Counted from the first letter of the stretch, positions 27,235 through 37,313 are shown. The stretch is DNA of 64,000 bases from Methanospirillum lacunae (GCF_003173355.1 NZ_QGMY01000008.1:248001-312000), one strand, 5' to 3'. A program made the numbers and translations. The notes: generated from the sequence alone by a model not told the origin.

Positions 27235-27984
27235 TTACAACCTTATGACCATATCATCCTCTCCGATGATAAGGTCATCCCCCATTATTACAACATTTCT
27301 GATGTCTCGTCTCTGTGTGATGCTGGTATAGAGATCAGCTGCAAAGTGAACGAGTGCCAGTCTCTTTGCACCTGCTTTTCTGGCAGCATCAATTGCCATC
27401 TCCGGGTTCATATGTGGCCATGCTGGTGTCTCTTGTCCGGGAAGATAGGAGCATTCGGAGATCAACAAGTCAGTATTTTGGGCCAGTTTTATGTAATTCT
27501 CACATGGGCCGGTATCGGTACAGAAAGCAATGATCTTTCCGAGTTCAAACCTATATCCGTAAACCATCTGGGTATGGACAAGAGGAGCTACAGTCACAGG
27601 AACTTCACAGACTGTTCTTCCTTCAGGGAGATCGGTGATAGTCACGTGATATGGCAGTTCTGCAACTGGAACAGTGAATGGATACCCTATGAATGATGTG
27701 AGGAGATCTCTGGTGCCTGGTGGTCCATATATTGAAAGCCCTTTTGCGAACCTGAAGCGTGCAAGGGTATGGAGTCCACTGATATGATCCACATGAAAAT
27801 GTGAGAGGAAGAGGCAAGCCGGTGTTTGAACTTCAGGGCAGATGTCTGCGACCTTGTGTATTCCATCTCCAGCGTCCAGGATTATTGCTACCTCTGGTGT
27901 CTGGATGAAGATGGAAAGGGTATTTCCGGTTTTTGTTGGGTACCAGCCGTTGGTGCCTAGCAGGGTGATAGTTATTGATGTCAT
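27235..27984 (-). CDS. Metallo-beta-lactamase-fold hydrolase, RNase Z-like
   Basis: 249 residues with the HxHxDH motif SHFHVDHISGL, a second-ligand region CTDTGPCENY and CSYLPGQ, and late His in LVHFAAD. Resembles the RNase Z/phosphodiesterase branch (TPACLFLSHFH) but lacks an obvious tRNA-binding exosite arm, so tRNA processing is not certain. Convergent with cstA, 36 bp apart. Confidence 0.82.
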   Translation of the reverse strand: MTSITITLLGTNGWYPTKTGNTLSIFIQTPEVAIILDAGDGIHKVADICPEVQTPACLFLSHFHVDHISGLHTLARFRFAKGLSIYGPPGTRDLLTSFIGYPFTVPVAELPYHVTITDLPEGRTVCEVPVTVAPLVHTQMVYGYRFELGKIIAFCTDTGPCENYIKLAQNTDLLISECSYLPGQETPAWPHMNPEMAIDAARKAGAKRLALVHFAADLYTSITQRRDIRNVVIMGDDLIIGEDDMVIRL

Positions 27985-28073
27985 TCACTACCTAACTCAT
28001 AGGTTTTACCATGTATCAAGGGTAATCATCTCTTTTCTACAAAAAAACCAGATACCTTAATCCGCAAAACCCC

Positions 28074-31000
28074 ATGGAAAAGAATATCTGGTTATCAACG
28101 AGAATACCCACACTGATAGGGGGGGGCAGATCATTGATCTCTGTGCTGTATGTTGATGATGAGCAGATGCTTCTTGAAATCTGCAAAATATTTCTTGAAA
28201 AAACCGGAGAACTACAAGTACAAACAGAATTTTCACCCAGTCGTGCTCTTGAGCGTATACAACATGAGGTCTTTGACGTCATTGTTTCTGATTACCAGAT
28301 GCCTGGAATGGATGGGATCGAGTTTTTAAAACAAATCCGTGGTAGTGGAAACACTATTCCTTTTATAATCTTCACAGGGAGAGGCAGAGAAGAGGTAGCG
28401 GTTGCTGCACTAAAAGAAGGTGCAGATTTTTACCTGCAGAAAGGGGGGGACCCCACATCACAATTTGCCGAAATGAGCAACCATATTCGTCAGTTGGTTC
28501 GTCGGCATCGGGCTGAATCTGCATTAAGGGAGAACGAACAGAAGTACCATACTCTCTTTGATTCAGCTTTTGATGCAATTCTTCTTCTGGACAATACCGA
28601 GATAATTGAATGTAATCCACCTACTGCTGCTTTGTTTGGGGTACCATTGGAAGCGGTCATCGGACGTTCCCCAATGGATTTCTCTCCTGAATATCAGGAA
28701 GATGGATCCCTTTCGAAAGAGAAGGGTTCAGCCCAGATACAAAAAGCCCTCTCTGGAAAACCCCTGTTATTTGAATGGAAACACCAACGGGCTGATGGAA
28801 CAGTATTTGACAGCGAGGTCAGTCTGACCAGGATAATGGTAAATGAAAAAAACCTTCTCCTCGGAATAATTCGTGATATCACTATCCGCAAAAGAAGCGA
28901 GGAAGAGTTACGTAAAAAAGGAGAAGAACTCGCAGCCTCATATGAGGAACTTCTCTCAACTGAGGAGGAACTTCAGACACAGTATCAAACAATTGCCCAA
29001 AATGAACAGGCACTGAAGTCTAATGAAGCTAAATTAAATGCTATCCTGCAAGGTTCTCCTATTCCTCAGTTTGTGATAGATACTGATCACCGTGTGATTC
29101 ATTGGAATAATGCCCTTGTTGTTTCAACTGGCATTAATGAATCAGAGATTATTGGAACAGATCAACATTGGCGTGTCTTCTACAAGGATAAGCGGCCTTG
29201 TCTTGCTGATCTGCTTCTTGACAGTCATGAGGATCATCTACAGGAATGGTATGATGACAAAGTTGTCAGATCAACAATTGTGCCTGATGCCTATTCAGGT
29301 GTTGATTTCTTTCCTCATTTGGGGAAAGGAGGGATTTGGTTCTCTTTTACTGCAACTCTCATCAGGGATGACACTGGGAAAGTAATCGGGGCCCTTGAGA
29401 CCCTGGAGGATATCACAAGTCAGAAATTGACAACTCTAGCTCTGACAGACAGTGAATCCCAGTACCGGGGCGTTATTGAAAACCTTCAGGACATATTTTA
29501 TCGAAGCGATCTTGAGGGTCGGCTAGTTATGGTAAGCCCGAGTGTCCTTGCTCTAATGGGGTATAAAACACTGGAAGAATGTCTTGGCAAGAATATCTCT
29601 AATGAATTTTATGCAGATCCCACCGAGCGAGACAGGTTCATTGCAGATGTCTATAGAAATGGATCGGTTTCTAACTACCTTGTAACCCTGAAGAAACATG
29701 ATGGAACTCCGGTTCCTGTATCTACAAGCAGTCACGTCTATTATGGGGAAGATGGAAACCCCGCAGGTATTGAAGGGACTTTTAGGGATATGACTGAGCA
29801 GATTGAGACTCATGAACGACTCAAACGAAATGAAACAATCCTTTCTGCAGTGATAAATGAGTCCCCAGTCCCCCTTTTTGTTATAAACAGTAGTCATCAG
29901 GTGATCTATTGGAACAAAGCACTTGAGAAATACAGCAATGTAACTGCCGATGAGACCATAGGAACTAATCATCACTGGCGGGCATTTTACCATTCTGAAC
30001 GTCCCTGTCTTGCAGATCTCCTTGTTCAGGAGGAGAAAGATGAAATACCCCGGTGGTATCTGGGCAAATATGCCCCTTCTAGGCTTATTGACGGTGCTTA
30101 TGAAGCAGTGGATTTCTTCCCTGAAATTGGTGAACAGGGTTGCTGGCTCTACTTTACTGCTGCTCCTATCCGTGGCTCAGATGGTGTCATCATCGGTGCA
30201 GTCGAGGTTTTGCAGGATATTTCTGATCAGAAAGCTGCAGAGGAAGAGATTCAGACATTAACACGGTTCCAGGAAAGTATCATCATGAGTGCCAATGTCT
30301 GGTTGATGGTACTAGATAAAGATGGGAAGATTGTGATCTGGAACCATGCCGCTGAAGAGATAACTGGATATGCAGGGAGCGAAGTTTCAGGTCGATCCTG
30401 GATATGGAAAGCACTCTATCCTGATCCCATATATCGACAATCGGTGACTTCTGCGATATTCAGAATCATCAATAATAATCTGTTCCTTCAGGATTTTCAA
30501 ACCACCATCCTGACAAAAACTGGTGAGCAGAAAGAGATTCTATGGAATACGAGGAAACTTGTCGGTTCTGATTTTTCAGCAGAAGAATTTGTAGCCATTG
30601 GAATAGATATATCGGGGAGGATTCGTGCCGAACAGGCATTAAGAGATAGTGAGAATACCCTGCAGGCTATCGTAAAAGGTTCACCGATTACTCAGTTTGT
30701 GATTGATCAGGACCACCGGATCATCTATTGGAATACAGCTCTCGAGGCTTATTCACACCTTACTGCTGAAGAGATGGTAGGAACTGATCAACACTGGCGT
30801 GCTTTTTATCATGATAAACGTCCCTGTATCGCAGATCTGGTAGTAGATGGTGCTGATGCTACAACGAACACCTCTTTTCCTGAACATTATGAAAAATCAC
30901 AACTCATTGAAGGAGGATATCAGGCGGTGGATTTCTTCCCGACAATGGGTGGAGGTTCATGGCTCTTTATTACCGCTGCCCCGATTAGGGATGATACAGG

Positions 31001-32090
31001 AAAGGTGATAGGTGCAGTTGAGACCCTGGAAGATATCACTGAACGCAAGATGGTAGAAAACTCCCTACTTGAGAGTGAGGAGCGGTTTAGGACAGTTTTT
31101 ACTCTTGCAAATGATGCAATTTTCCTATTCAGGATTATTAACGGGAAACCTGATGGGTTTGTTGAAGTGAACGATACCGCTTGTAGTCTGCTTGGATATC
31201 AGCGTGAAGAACTTCTTAACCTCTCCCCATCTGATATTTTTCATAGTGATTCGAAAGCTCGTGAACATAATAACATGAGTATGCTTCAGAAATACGGGCA
31301 TGCAACCTACGAATCTATTATTTTGACAAAAGCAGGTGACCCAGTCCCCGTAGAGATCAGTTCCCATTCATATGAGTTTCGGGGAGTTCAGATGGTTCTC
31401 TCAATAGGTCGAGATATTTCTGAAAGAAAAAGATTCGAGTCTGCAATTCAGAACGCAAATAAAAAACTGAATCTTCTATCAAGTATTACCCGTCATGATA
31501 TTCTCAACCAGTTGACTGTCCTGAGTGGATATCTTGATCTTTCTGAAGATGTAGCAGATAATGATGAGAGCCGGGGACTGATCGCAAAAGAAAAGAAGAC
31601 TGCTGACACGATAACAAGGCAAATCCTCTTTACCCGTGATTACCAGACTGTTGGAATTCAGTCTCCTTTATGGCAGAATCTCTCTTCAGTGATCCAGAAA
31701 GCAGCCCATCTGCTTGACACCAGAGAGGTTACGATATTAATAGATATTCAGAACTGCGAAATATTTGCGGATCCGCTGCTTGAGAAGGTCTTTTTTAATC
31801 TGATTGACAATTCTCTCCGGTATGGAAAAAGTTTGACTAAAATCTCCTTTTCCATTGAGAAACAGGAAGATCAGACCGTTTTAATATGTAGCGATGATGG
31901 TGGAGGTATTCCTCTGGCAGAGAAAGAGAATATCTTTAATCGACGGTATTTTAGTAATACCGGATTTGGACTCTTCCTCTCCCGTGAGATCCTCTTTATT
32001 ACCGGATTGTCTATCATAGAGAGCGGAGAATTTGGAGTTGGGGCACGGTTTGAGATTGTAATCCCACCTGGTGGTATCCGCTCCTTGTAG
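28074..32090 (+). CDS. Giant receiver/multi-PAS hybrid histidine kinase
   Basis: 1338 residues, no membrane segment. Receiver at 22-140 with Asp73 (VVSDYQ-type SDYQMPGMDG). Seven PAS-type domains follow (about 160-290, 333-455, 462-585, 590-720, 725-850, 853-985, 990-1115). Three of them (second, fourth, sixth) are repeats with a shared GT(D/N)(Q/H)HWRxFY...RPC(L/I)ADL segment. Phosphoacceptor SSITRHDILNQL near 1137, then HATPase with LIDNSLRYG, DDGGGIP and NTGFGLFLSREI. Start uncertain: the ATG has no ribosome site, while TTG at 28134 aligns with the paralogue start. A run of eight G at 28119-28126 lies between the two. Confidence 0.92.
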   Translation: MEKNIWLSTRIPTLIGGGRSLISVLYVDDEQMLLEICKIFLEKTGELQVQTEFSPSRALERIQHEVFDVIVSDYQMPGMDGIEFLKQIRGSGNTIPFIIFTGRGREEVAVAALKEGADFYLQKGGDPTSQFAEMSNHIRQLVRRHRAESALRENEQKYHTLFDSAFDAILLLDNTEIIECNPPTAALFGVPLEAVIGRSPMDFSPEYQEDGSLSKEKGSAQIQKALSGKPLLFEWKHQRADGTVFDSEVSLTRIMVNEKNLLLGIIRDITIRKRSEEELRKKGEELAASYEELLSTEEELQTQYQTIAQNEQALKSNEAKLNAILQGSPIPQFVIDTDHRVIHWNNALVVSTGINESEIIGTDQHWRVFYKDKRPCLADLLLDSHEDHLQEWYDDKVVRSTIVPDAYSGVDFFPHLGKGGIWFSFTATLIRDDTGKVIGALETLEDITSQKLTTLALTDSESQYRGVIENLQDIFYRSDLEGRLVMVSPSVLALMGYKTLEECLGKNISNEFYADPTERDRFIADVYRNGSVSNYLVTLKKHDGTPVPVSTSSHVYYGEDGNPAGIEGTFRDMTEQIETHERLKRNETILSAVINESPVPLFVINSSHQVIYWNKALEKYSNVTADETIGTNHHWRAFYHSERPCLADLLVQEEKDEIPRWYLGKYAPSRLIDGAYEAVDFFPEIGEQGCWLYFTAAPIRGSDGVIIGAVEVLQDISDQKAAEEEIQTLTRFQESIIMSANVWLMVLDKDGKIVIWNHAAEEITGYAGSEVSGRSWIWKALYPDPIYRQSVTSAIFRIINNNLFLQDFQTTILTKTGEQKEILWNTRKLVGSDFSAEEFVAIGIDISGRIRAEQALRDSENTLQAIVKGSPITQFVIDQDHRIIYWNTALEAYSHLTAEEMVGTDQHWRAFYHDKRPCIADLVVDGADATTNTSFPEHYEKSQLIEGGYQAVDFFPTMGGGSWLFITAAPIRDDTGKVIGAVETLEDITERKMVENSLLESEERFRTVFTLANDAIFLFRIINGKPDGFVEVNDTACSLLGYQREELLNLSPSDIFHSDSKAREHNNMSMLQKYGHATYESIILTKAGDPVPVEISSHSYEFRGVQMVLSIGRDISERKRFESAIQNANKKLNLLSSITRHDILNQLTVLSGYLDLSEDVADNDESRGLIAKEKKTADTITRQILFTRDYQTVGIQSPLWQNLSSVIQKAAHLLDTREVTILIDIQNCEIFADPLLEKVFFNLIDNSLRYGKSLTKISFSIEKQEDQTVLICSDDGGGIPLAEKENIFNRRYFSNTGFGLFLSREILFITGLSIIESGEFGVGARFEIVIPPGGIRSL

Positions 32091-32095
32091 GTACA

Positions 32096-33055
32096 TTAAC
32101 CTGTCGGGAATGGAAGATCGATGTAATTTCCATGTTTTACAGCTTCAGATGCTACTGCAAGGTCGGTTATGGCAATCCCGGTTGAGTCAAATATGGTGAC
32201 GGTCTCTCTGCTACTTCGTTGTATTTTTCCAACCAGTACTTCTCCGAGAGTTCCTCTAATACTATCCGGGGAGATAAAACCACTGCTTATTGGTACGTTT
32301 ACCTCTCCTGAATGAATTGCCTGCTCAATGTCATCAACGAATATTTCAGCTCTTCTAAGAAGAGTTGACTCAAGTTCCTGTTTTCCTGGTGCATCTGCCC
32401 CGATTGCATTGATATGGGTTCCATCAGAGATCCAATCGTTCATAACAACAGGTTTTACTGATGGAGTCGTGGTCAACAGTACATCAGAATCAGCGGTATG
32501 TTTCGGGCTAGTTATGGTGATATCTAATGTCGGGAATTCAGCAACCAGATGTTCTGCTGTCTTCAGGCTTCGTGACCAAACCCTGACTGATTCTATCTCC
32601 AATACCTCCTTAATAGCTAAAAGGCCTGACCGTGCCTGTTGTCCTGCGCCAATCATGCCCAGAGTTCCTTGTTTCATCGGAGCAAGAGTACTTGTTGCCA
32701 CTGCAGCAGCAGCACCTGTGCGAAGGTTAGTTAGCCCGGTTGCATTAAAGATAGCAACTGGTCTTCCTGTTGGTGGATCGAGAAGGATGATAGTTCCCAT
32801 CACAGTTGGAAGACCCTGTGCCCTGTTATTTGGGTGGACATTCACCACCTTCACACCGGCAGTTTTCAGACTCGGAAGGTACGATGGCATAGTCCTAAAA
32901 TCTCCACCTGGAAGTGGGACATAACTCTTTGGTGGCATCGTGCAAATTCCGTTTCCATGATCCAAAAATGCCATTTTCACAGCATTTATTACATCTGACA
33001 TCTGGATAGAAGATTCAGGTGCCGGGTAGTATCGCATGGTATGAGATCGTGACAA
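32096..33055 (-). CDS. Ornithine cyclodeaminase / alanine dehydrogenase (Ala-DH archaeal type) family
   Basis: NAD-dependent enzyme of the mu-crystallin fold, 319 residues. Substrate Lys in MPPKSYVPL (about 42) and the Rossmann loop MIGAGQQARSGL are visible, with DIEQAIHSGEV near the end. In this superfamily members act as ornithine cyclodeaminase, archaeal alanine dehydrogenase or other amino acid dehydrogenases; residues alone do not decide. Stop lies 5 nt from the convergent giant-kinase stop. Confidence 0.88.
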   Translation of the reverse strand: MSRSHTMRYYPAPESSIQMSDVINAVKMAFLDHGNGICTMPPKSYVPLPGGDFRTMPSYLPSLKTAGVKVVNVHPNNRAQGLPTVMGTIILLDPPTGRPVAIFNATGLTNLRTGAAAAVATSTLAPMKQGTLGMIGAGQQARSGLLAIKEVLEIESVRVWSRSLKTAEHLVAEFPTLDITITSPKHTADSDVLLTTTPSVKPVVMNDWISDGTHINAIGADAPGKQELESTLLRRAEIFVDDIEQAIHSGEVNVPISSGFISPDSIRGTLGEVLVGKIQRSSRETVTIFDSTGIAITDLAVASEAVKHGNYIDLPFPTG

Positions 33056-33097
33056 GAGATCAAAAAAGTTACGAAAAGAGCCTAAACCTGTAAAGTA

Positions 33098-33763
33098 TTA
33101 CTTTCCTCGACAGGTTATACAGTTCTTTAAAAAGCGAATAATTTCAAGGACAATGGATCCGACTGCCCCAAGGGAGATCACGATGATAATGAGAGCAACA
33201 AGCGACATATTTTCCTTAATCACCGGGATAGTTCCAAGGAAATATCCAGCTAGAGTGAATGTACAGACCCATAGGATGCCTCCGCAGATATCATATGGAA
33301 GGAATTTTTTATATTCCATTGCTCCCATTCCCGCAATAAATGGGGTAAATGTCCGTACAAACGGTGCAAAACGTGCAACGATGATAGTGAGCGGACCGTA
33401 TTTTTCAAAGTATTCGTGGGTCTTGTCAAGATGCTCTTTTTTGATCATCGGTAGGTTTAGTTCAAGAATTTTCTGACCAACAAACCTCCCGATGAAGTAG
33501 TTTACGTTATCTCCAATAATTGCCGCAGAGGTGATGAGAACCAGAAGTAAGCTAATATTGAGCCCTCCAACTGCTGCAACAGTTCCGGAGATAAAGAGAA
33601 GTGAGTCGCCGGGAAGAAATGGAGTTACTACAAGCCCGGTCTCGCAGAAGATTATTACGAACAGGATTCCGTAGATGAGGTTTCCGTATGAAGCCACCAT
33701 CGCAGGAAGATATTTGTCAAGATGAATGAACAGATCGATAACTCCAGGGAATGTTTCCAACAT
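33098..33763 (-). CDS. DedA family membrane protein
   Basis: 221 residues, about five hydrophobic segments. Family marks are ETGLVVTPFLPGDSLLF and the ARFAPFVRTFTPFIAGMG segment with conserved Arg and Pro. DedA/VTT proteins are linked to phospholipid scrambling or flipping and proton-coupled membrane homeostasis. Stands alone between the dehydrogenase and the DUF362 gene. Confidence 0.93.
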   Translation of the reverse strand: MLETFPGVIDLFIHLDKYLPAMVASYGNLIYGILFVIIFCETGLVVTPFLPGDSLLFISGTVAAVGGLNISLLLVLITSAAIIGDNVNYFIGRFVGQKILELNLPMIKKEHLDKTHEYFEKYGPLTIIVARFAPFVRTFTPFIAGMGAMEYKKFLPYDICGGILWVCTFTLAGYFLGTIPVIKENMSLVALIIIVISLGAVGSIVLEIIRFLKNCITCRGK

Positions 33764-33848
33764 GTGATGATCTGTTACCTATGAGTGGTAAAATACCTTG
33801 TTGCCTGATTACAGAGCCTTTGTATCCTGCTTGTCTGTTTCATCCCGG

Positions 33849-35033
33849 TTACCTGATAAACGGCCTCAGTATCCGGTAGAGCAGTCCTGGTTGAAGGCTA
33901 ATAGCATGTGAATCACACATCTCATGACAACAATAACACCTGATACACGTATTTTTGTCAAATATTGGGTACCCATCTTGAAGATTCACCGCACTTACCG
34001 GACATATTCGCTCACATTTATGGCATCTGGTACATTTATGTCTGATAAGGTGAGGATGCAGGGTGTACGATCCCGCCAGTCGATATACTACTGGACGGAA
34101 CAGGCTTCGAATCCATGTGCTGTTACCTCCTGGTATTTGAGTTTGAGGTTTTATTATATCAGGTCGGGTTAGTTCCTGAATCGTTGCCCCTTTAACATCT
34201 ATACGGCTCTCATCGGTCAAGCCCTTCTCTTTTGCAGCTTTTATGCTCCCAATTGAGAGAGGTTCAAATCCTATGAGTCTTGCTGCAACAATATCAGTGG
34301 CTATGTAATCAGGACTTGCAAGAATAGCTCCCAGGTGAGCAGGAGTTCCTGCCATCGGACCATCACCTTCCATGATTTCTATGGCATCCATCACCTGAAG
34401 TATTGGTTTTACACAACGGTTCAGGTCAATGAGCATCTTTCCAAAGAGGAGATCATCCTGCATCCGTGCATGATATGGTGGCTTATCAAGGCCCGGGATT
34501 GCCCCGAACATGTTCTTTGTTGCACCGGTCAAGCCAGTGTAGATATGGGTCTTGAGTTTTGAGACGACAACGACAGCATCGGCGTCAAGGATTGGCGAGA
34601 TGATCTCGAATTGCCTGACAAAGAATCCATCTGGAAATGAAACTGTTCGTGAAGAGGTATCTTTGTTTAAGGTCACATCAGGGCAGGTACCTAGTTCAGT
34701 GTATCCTGCAAGATCATAGGCTTTGATAAGATTTCTGGGTTTATATGGGATACCGGCCCCTGGACTGTCAGCGATGGTGACGGTGCAGCCATGTCCGGTA
34801 ATAACAGTACAGACTGCCTTCAATACTGCGGGGTGGGTACAGACTGCTTTTGAAGGATCAGCTCCCATAAGGAGGTTGGGCTTTACCAGGACATGCATAC
34901 CTGGTTTTAAGAATCTGTTGATCCCACCTGCCAGGTTGATGGCATCCCTGACAGCCTGTTCTATCAGATCCTCATCATACTCATCACACCTGACCAGCCC
35001 AACCGGTATCTTTTCAACGTCTTCGAGCGTCAT
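33849..35033 (-). CDS. DUF362 protein with C-terminal 2x[4Fe-4S] ferredoxin domain
   Basis: 394 residues. DUF362 core (10-290) with VLVKPNLLMGADP, ADSPGAG and KLKTHIYTGLTGATKNMFGAIPG-type motif. The C-terminal ferredoxin domain has CTRCHKCERICP and CIRCYCCHEMC, two [4Fe-4S] sites. Biochemical role unknown; the Fe-S domain suggests electron transfer. It ends near LLYRILRPFIR, possibly amphipathic. Stands 10 bp downstream of the stop-side of the RRM gene in the same direction. A second DUF362 gene is at 39430. Confidence 0.9.
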   Translation of the reverse strand: MTLEDVEKIPVGLVRCDEYDEDLIEQAVRDAINLAGGINRFLKPGMHVLVKPNLLMGADPSKAVCTHPAVLKAVCTVITGHGCTVTIADSPGAGIPYKPRNLIKAYDLAGYTELGTCPDVTLNKDTSSRTVSFPDGFFVRQFEIISPILDADAVVVVSKLKTHIYTGLTGATKNMFGAIPGLDKPPYHARMQDDLLFGKMLIDLNRCVKPILQVMDAIEIMEGDGPMAGTPAHLGAILASPDYIATDIVAARLIGFEPLSIGSIKAAKEKGLTDESRIDVKGATIQELTRPDIIKPQTQIPGGNSTWIRSLFRPVVYRLAGSYTLHPHLIRHKCTRCHKCERICPVSAVNLQDGYPIFDKNTCIRCYCCHEMCDSHAISLQPGLLYRILRPFIR

Positions 35034-35043
35034 TTCAGAAGGT

Positions 35044-35865
35044 CTATTCTTTCTTTTCAGCTCGTGATGCCATGTATTTGAGATAACTCACCCTTTCGTC
35101 TTCCTGAGGTTCGGACGTATCCTGCTTCCGTTCACGATTAGGTCTTGGTGAGGATTTTGTTTTCTTAGACCCCTGGTATGGATGCGGGTTCTTTGGTGGG
35201 GCTTCTTTTATTTTCTTAGGCTTTGCTTCGTTGGATCTGCGGTTAGAATCTCCCTTGTTTCCCGGTTGACTGGTCTTTTTTCCCTGGACCGGTGACTGTG
35301 AGGGTTTTCTATTAGGTTGATCTCTACTCTCTTGTTTCCTTTTAGAACCTGTTTCTTGCGTGTTACGATCTGAAGGTACTGCCTTCTGGCTCTTTTGATC
35401 GGAGACCGGAGCTGCATACTGGCCGATACGGACTGCTGGCTTCTCCGGCTTCTGTTCAGGTTTTTTAGTTTTTTTGAACTCATCTGTCACATCGACAAGA
35501 TGGTGAGCCTGCTCTGCTGGCTTGACAGATACTTCTGATCGAGGTTTCCGGTCAGAATAATTTCTCGTGTCTGGCTTTCGCTTTGGCCTGTGGGGCTCAT
35601 CAGATAACGAAGCCCATTTCCTGGGTTCTGATCGTTTTGATGGTACACCATCGATGAGTAGTCTTCTTCCCTGGAATATTGATTCACTGAGGGTGTCTTT
35701 TATTTTCTGAGCCTGTTCGGGTGTCCCCATTTCAATAAATCCGTATCCTTTGCCCTGCATTACTTTGACATTGATGAGATTGCCATAGGGGGCAAATAAA
35801 GTTCGTAACTGGTCTTCAGTGACCGAGTAATGCAGATTTCCGATGAATAATTTATTCTTGTTCAT
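35044..35865 (-). CDS. Single-RRM RNA-binding protein with long charged disordered tail
   Basis: 273 residues. The RRM (1-80) has RNP2 KLFIGNL and RNP1 KGYGFIEM and is clearly paralogous to the gene at 20088. The remaining 190 residues are low complexity, rich in Lys, Arg, Pro, Gln, Ser (EQKPEKPAVRIG, KPSQSPVQGKK), ending in the short conserved-looking helix YLKYMASRAEKKE. Likely binds single-stranded RNA; condensate formation or cold response is only a suggestion. Confidence 0.9.
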   Translation of the reverse strand: MNKNKLFIGNLHYSVTEDQLRTLFAPYGNLINVKVMQGKGYGFIEMGTPEQAQKIKDTLSESIFQGRRLLIDGVPSKRSEPRKWASLSDEPHRPKRKPDTRNYSDRKPRSEVSVKPAEQAHHLVDVTDEFKKTKKPEQKPEKPAVRIGQYAAPVSDQKSQKAVPSDRNTQETGSKRKQESRDQPNRKPSQSPVQGKKTSQPGNKGDSNRRSNEAKPKKIKEAPPKNPHPYQGSKKTKSSPRPNRERKQDTSEPQEDERVSYLKYMASRAEKKE

Positions 35866-36264
35866 GATATCATAATGCTTTTTTTTGGGTTATGATTAAT
35901 AATAATTAGAAATTTTGAGATTCAAAGACCTAATGTCCTGTAATTACATGATCTGTAATACCGGGTAACTACGTATGCATCTACTGCTGATGATATGAGG
36001 TTACCCTCTTCTCCTGTTTTATTATCACGGAGTATCCGCCTGTAAAAACCGCGATTTTGTGGTCTATTAATACTCTTTTAGTCCTGATATGGCAAATCCT
36101 TTGGTTTTATGCAAAGGCTTTACACGTCATGGATGAAAAATTGTAATTATTAATGGTCTGACCTGGTTCATACTCTGGTCTCTTACCATCGTGGTTGGTA
36201 ATAATATCTAGCCCTGACCAGATGAGAATAGGAATTATCCGGTTTTCAAAATGTGTGATCAATC
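35866..36264. other. 399-bp divergent intergenic region
   Basis: Contains the RRM gene promoter and 5' leader on the minus strand (AT-rich near 35895) and that of the AEC transporter. Two inverted repeats are visible: GGGTAAC (35963-35969) with GTTACCC (36000-36006), and CCTTTG (36098-36103) with CAAAGG (36112-36117). No coding region is convincing. An unannotated RNA is possible but unsupported. Confidence 0.4.
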
Positions 36265-37188
36265 ATGGATCTCCTCCCGATTATTGAGAGTATTCTCACC
36301 CTTTTTATACTGATAGCAATAGGGTATATCGCATACCGCACGGGGGTAATCACCCGCTCTGGTGTGACTGGTCTGTCATCACTTCTAGTAAACATCACTC
36401 TCCCCTGCCTGATTATTGAGAGTATGCAGGTTCCTGTAACTCCGGATCGTATTCATGAGATCGTGATCATTTTCACGATAGAACTTGTTGTGTATGGAAT
36501 ATCATTTATTGCGGCATTTTTGGTTCCTTACTTTCTTTCAGGCTCACAATTTGAGACCGGTGTATTTAGATTCATGCTTATCTTCTCTAACCTTGGGTTC
36601 ATGGGTTACCCTGTCTGTCAGGCTCTCTTCGGGCATGAGTCTCTCTTTTACGTGACCCTCATCAATATTCCGTTTGGACTGCTTGTTTTCACAGTAGGTG
36701 TCTTCCTTCTTCGTCCTGATCTTGCAAGGAATCCTGACCTCAAGCGTATCCTCTCTCCTGGTCTGGTGTCATCTTTGCTTGGACTTCTGCTCTTTTTTGC
36801 AGGTTTTACGATCCCGTCGCCTCTTTCAGACTCGATCTCAATGCTCGGGTCAGTGACCACACCGCTCGCGATGATTGTAATTGGTGCTCTTCTGGCTCCA
36901 TTGCCATTCTGCTCTATGTTTGGTGACTTTAGAATCTGGGTGGTATCTGCCTTCAGACTTGGTATCATACCTTTGGTCGTTCTTTTTCTGCTTCGCCCGT
37001 TTGTTTCAGATCCCCTTCTTCTGAGTGTTCCTGTTCTTCTGGCTGCCATGCCCATTGCTGCCAATACAGTACTTCTTGCTGAAGAGTATGGAGTGAATGC
37101 AGAGATCGCATCAAAGGGGGTATTTTTTTCAACAATCCTTTCTCTTGTAACCATTCCGGGTGTTGCCTTGTTTCTAGGTGCCGGGTAA
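36265..37188 (+). CDS. Auxin efflux carrier (AEC) family transporter
   Basis: 307 residues, ten predicted transmembrane helices in two five-helix halves. LVNITLPCLIIESM in the first half and PIAANTVLLAEEYG in the second are the crossover motifs, with Pro and Asn. Bacterial and archaeal members export or import organic acids such as malate or malonate; substrate unknown. Confidence 0.9.
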   Translation: MDLLPIIESILTLFILIAIGYIAYRTGVITRSGVTGLSSLLVNITLPCLIIESMQVPVTPDRIHEIVIIFTIELVVYGISFIAAFLVPYFLSGSQFETGVFRFMLIFSNLGFMGYPVCQALFGHESLFYVTLINIPFGLLVFTVGVFLLRPDLARNPDLKRILSPGLVSSLLGLLLFFAGFTIPSPLSDSISMLGSVTTPLAMIVIGALLAPLPFCSMFGDFRIWVVSAFRLGIIPLVVLFLLRPFVSDPLLLSVPVLLAAMPIAANTVLLAEEYGVNAEIASKGVFFSTILSLVTIPGVALFLGAG

Positions 37189-37313
37189 ACTTTCTGATTG
37201 GATTATCTACCTGGGTAAAATTTTCTTGATCTAATTGCAATTCAGAATACTATTCTTGAGATTTAATTTCAAACATGAGGATATTTTCACGTATTATCTT
37301 GAATTAATAATGC

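Noticed and set aside
32328-32924. 198-residue plus-strand frame inside the cyclodeaminase-family gene
   Set aside because: Mirrors that gene's codon pattern; no start signal.
36098-36117. Hairpin CCTTTG/CAAAGG as an RNA gene
   Set aside because: A single 6-bp repeat in AT-rich DNA is expected by chance.
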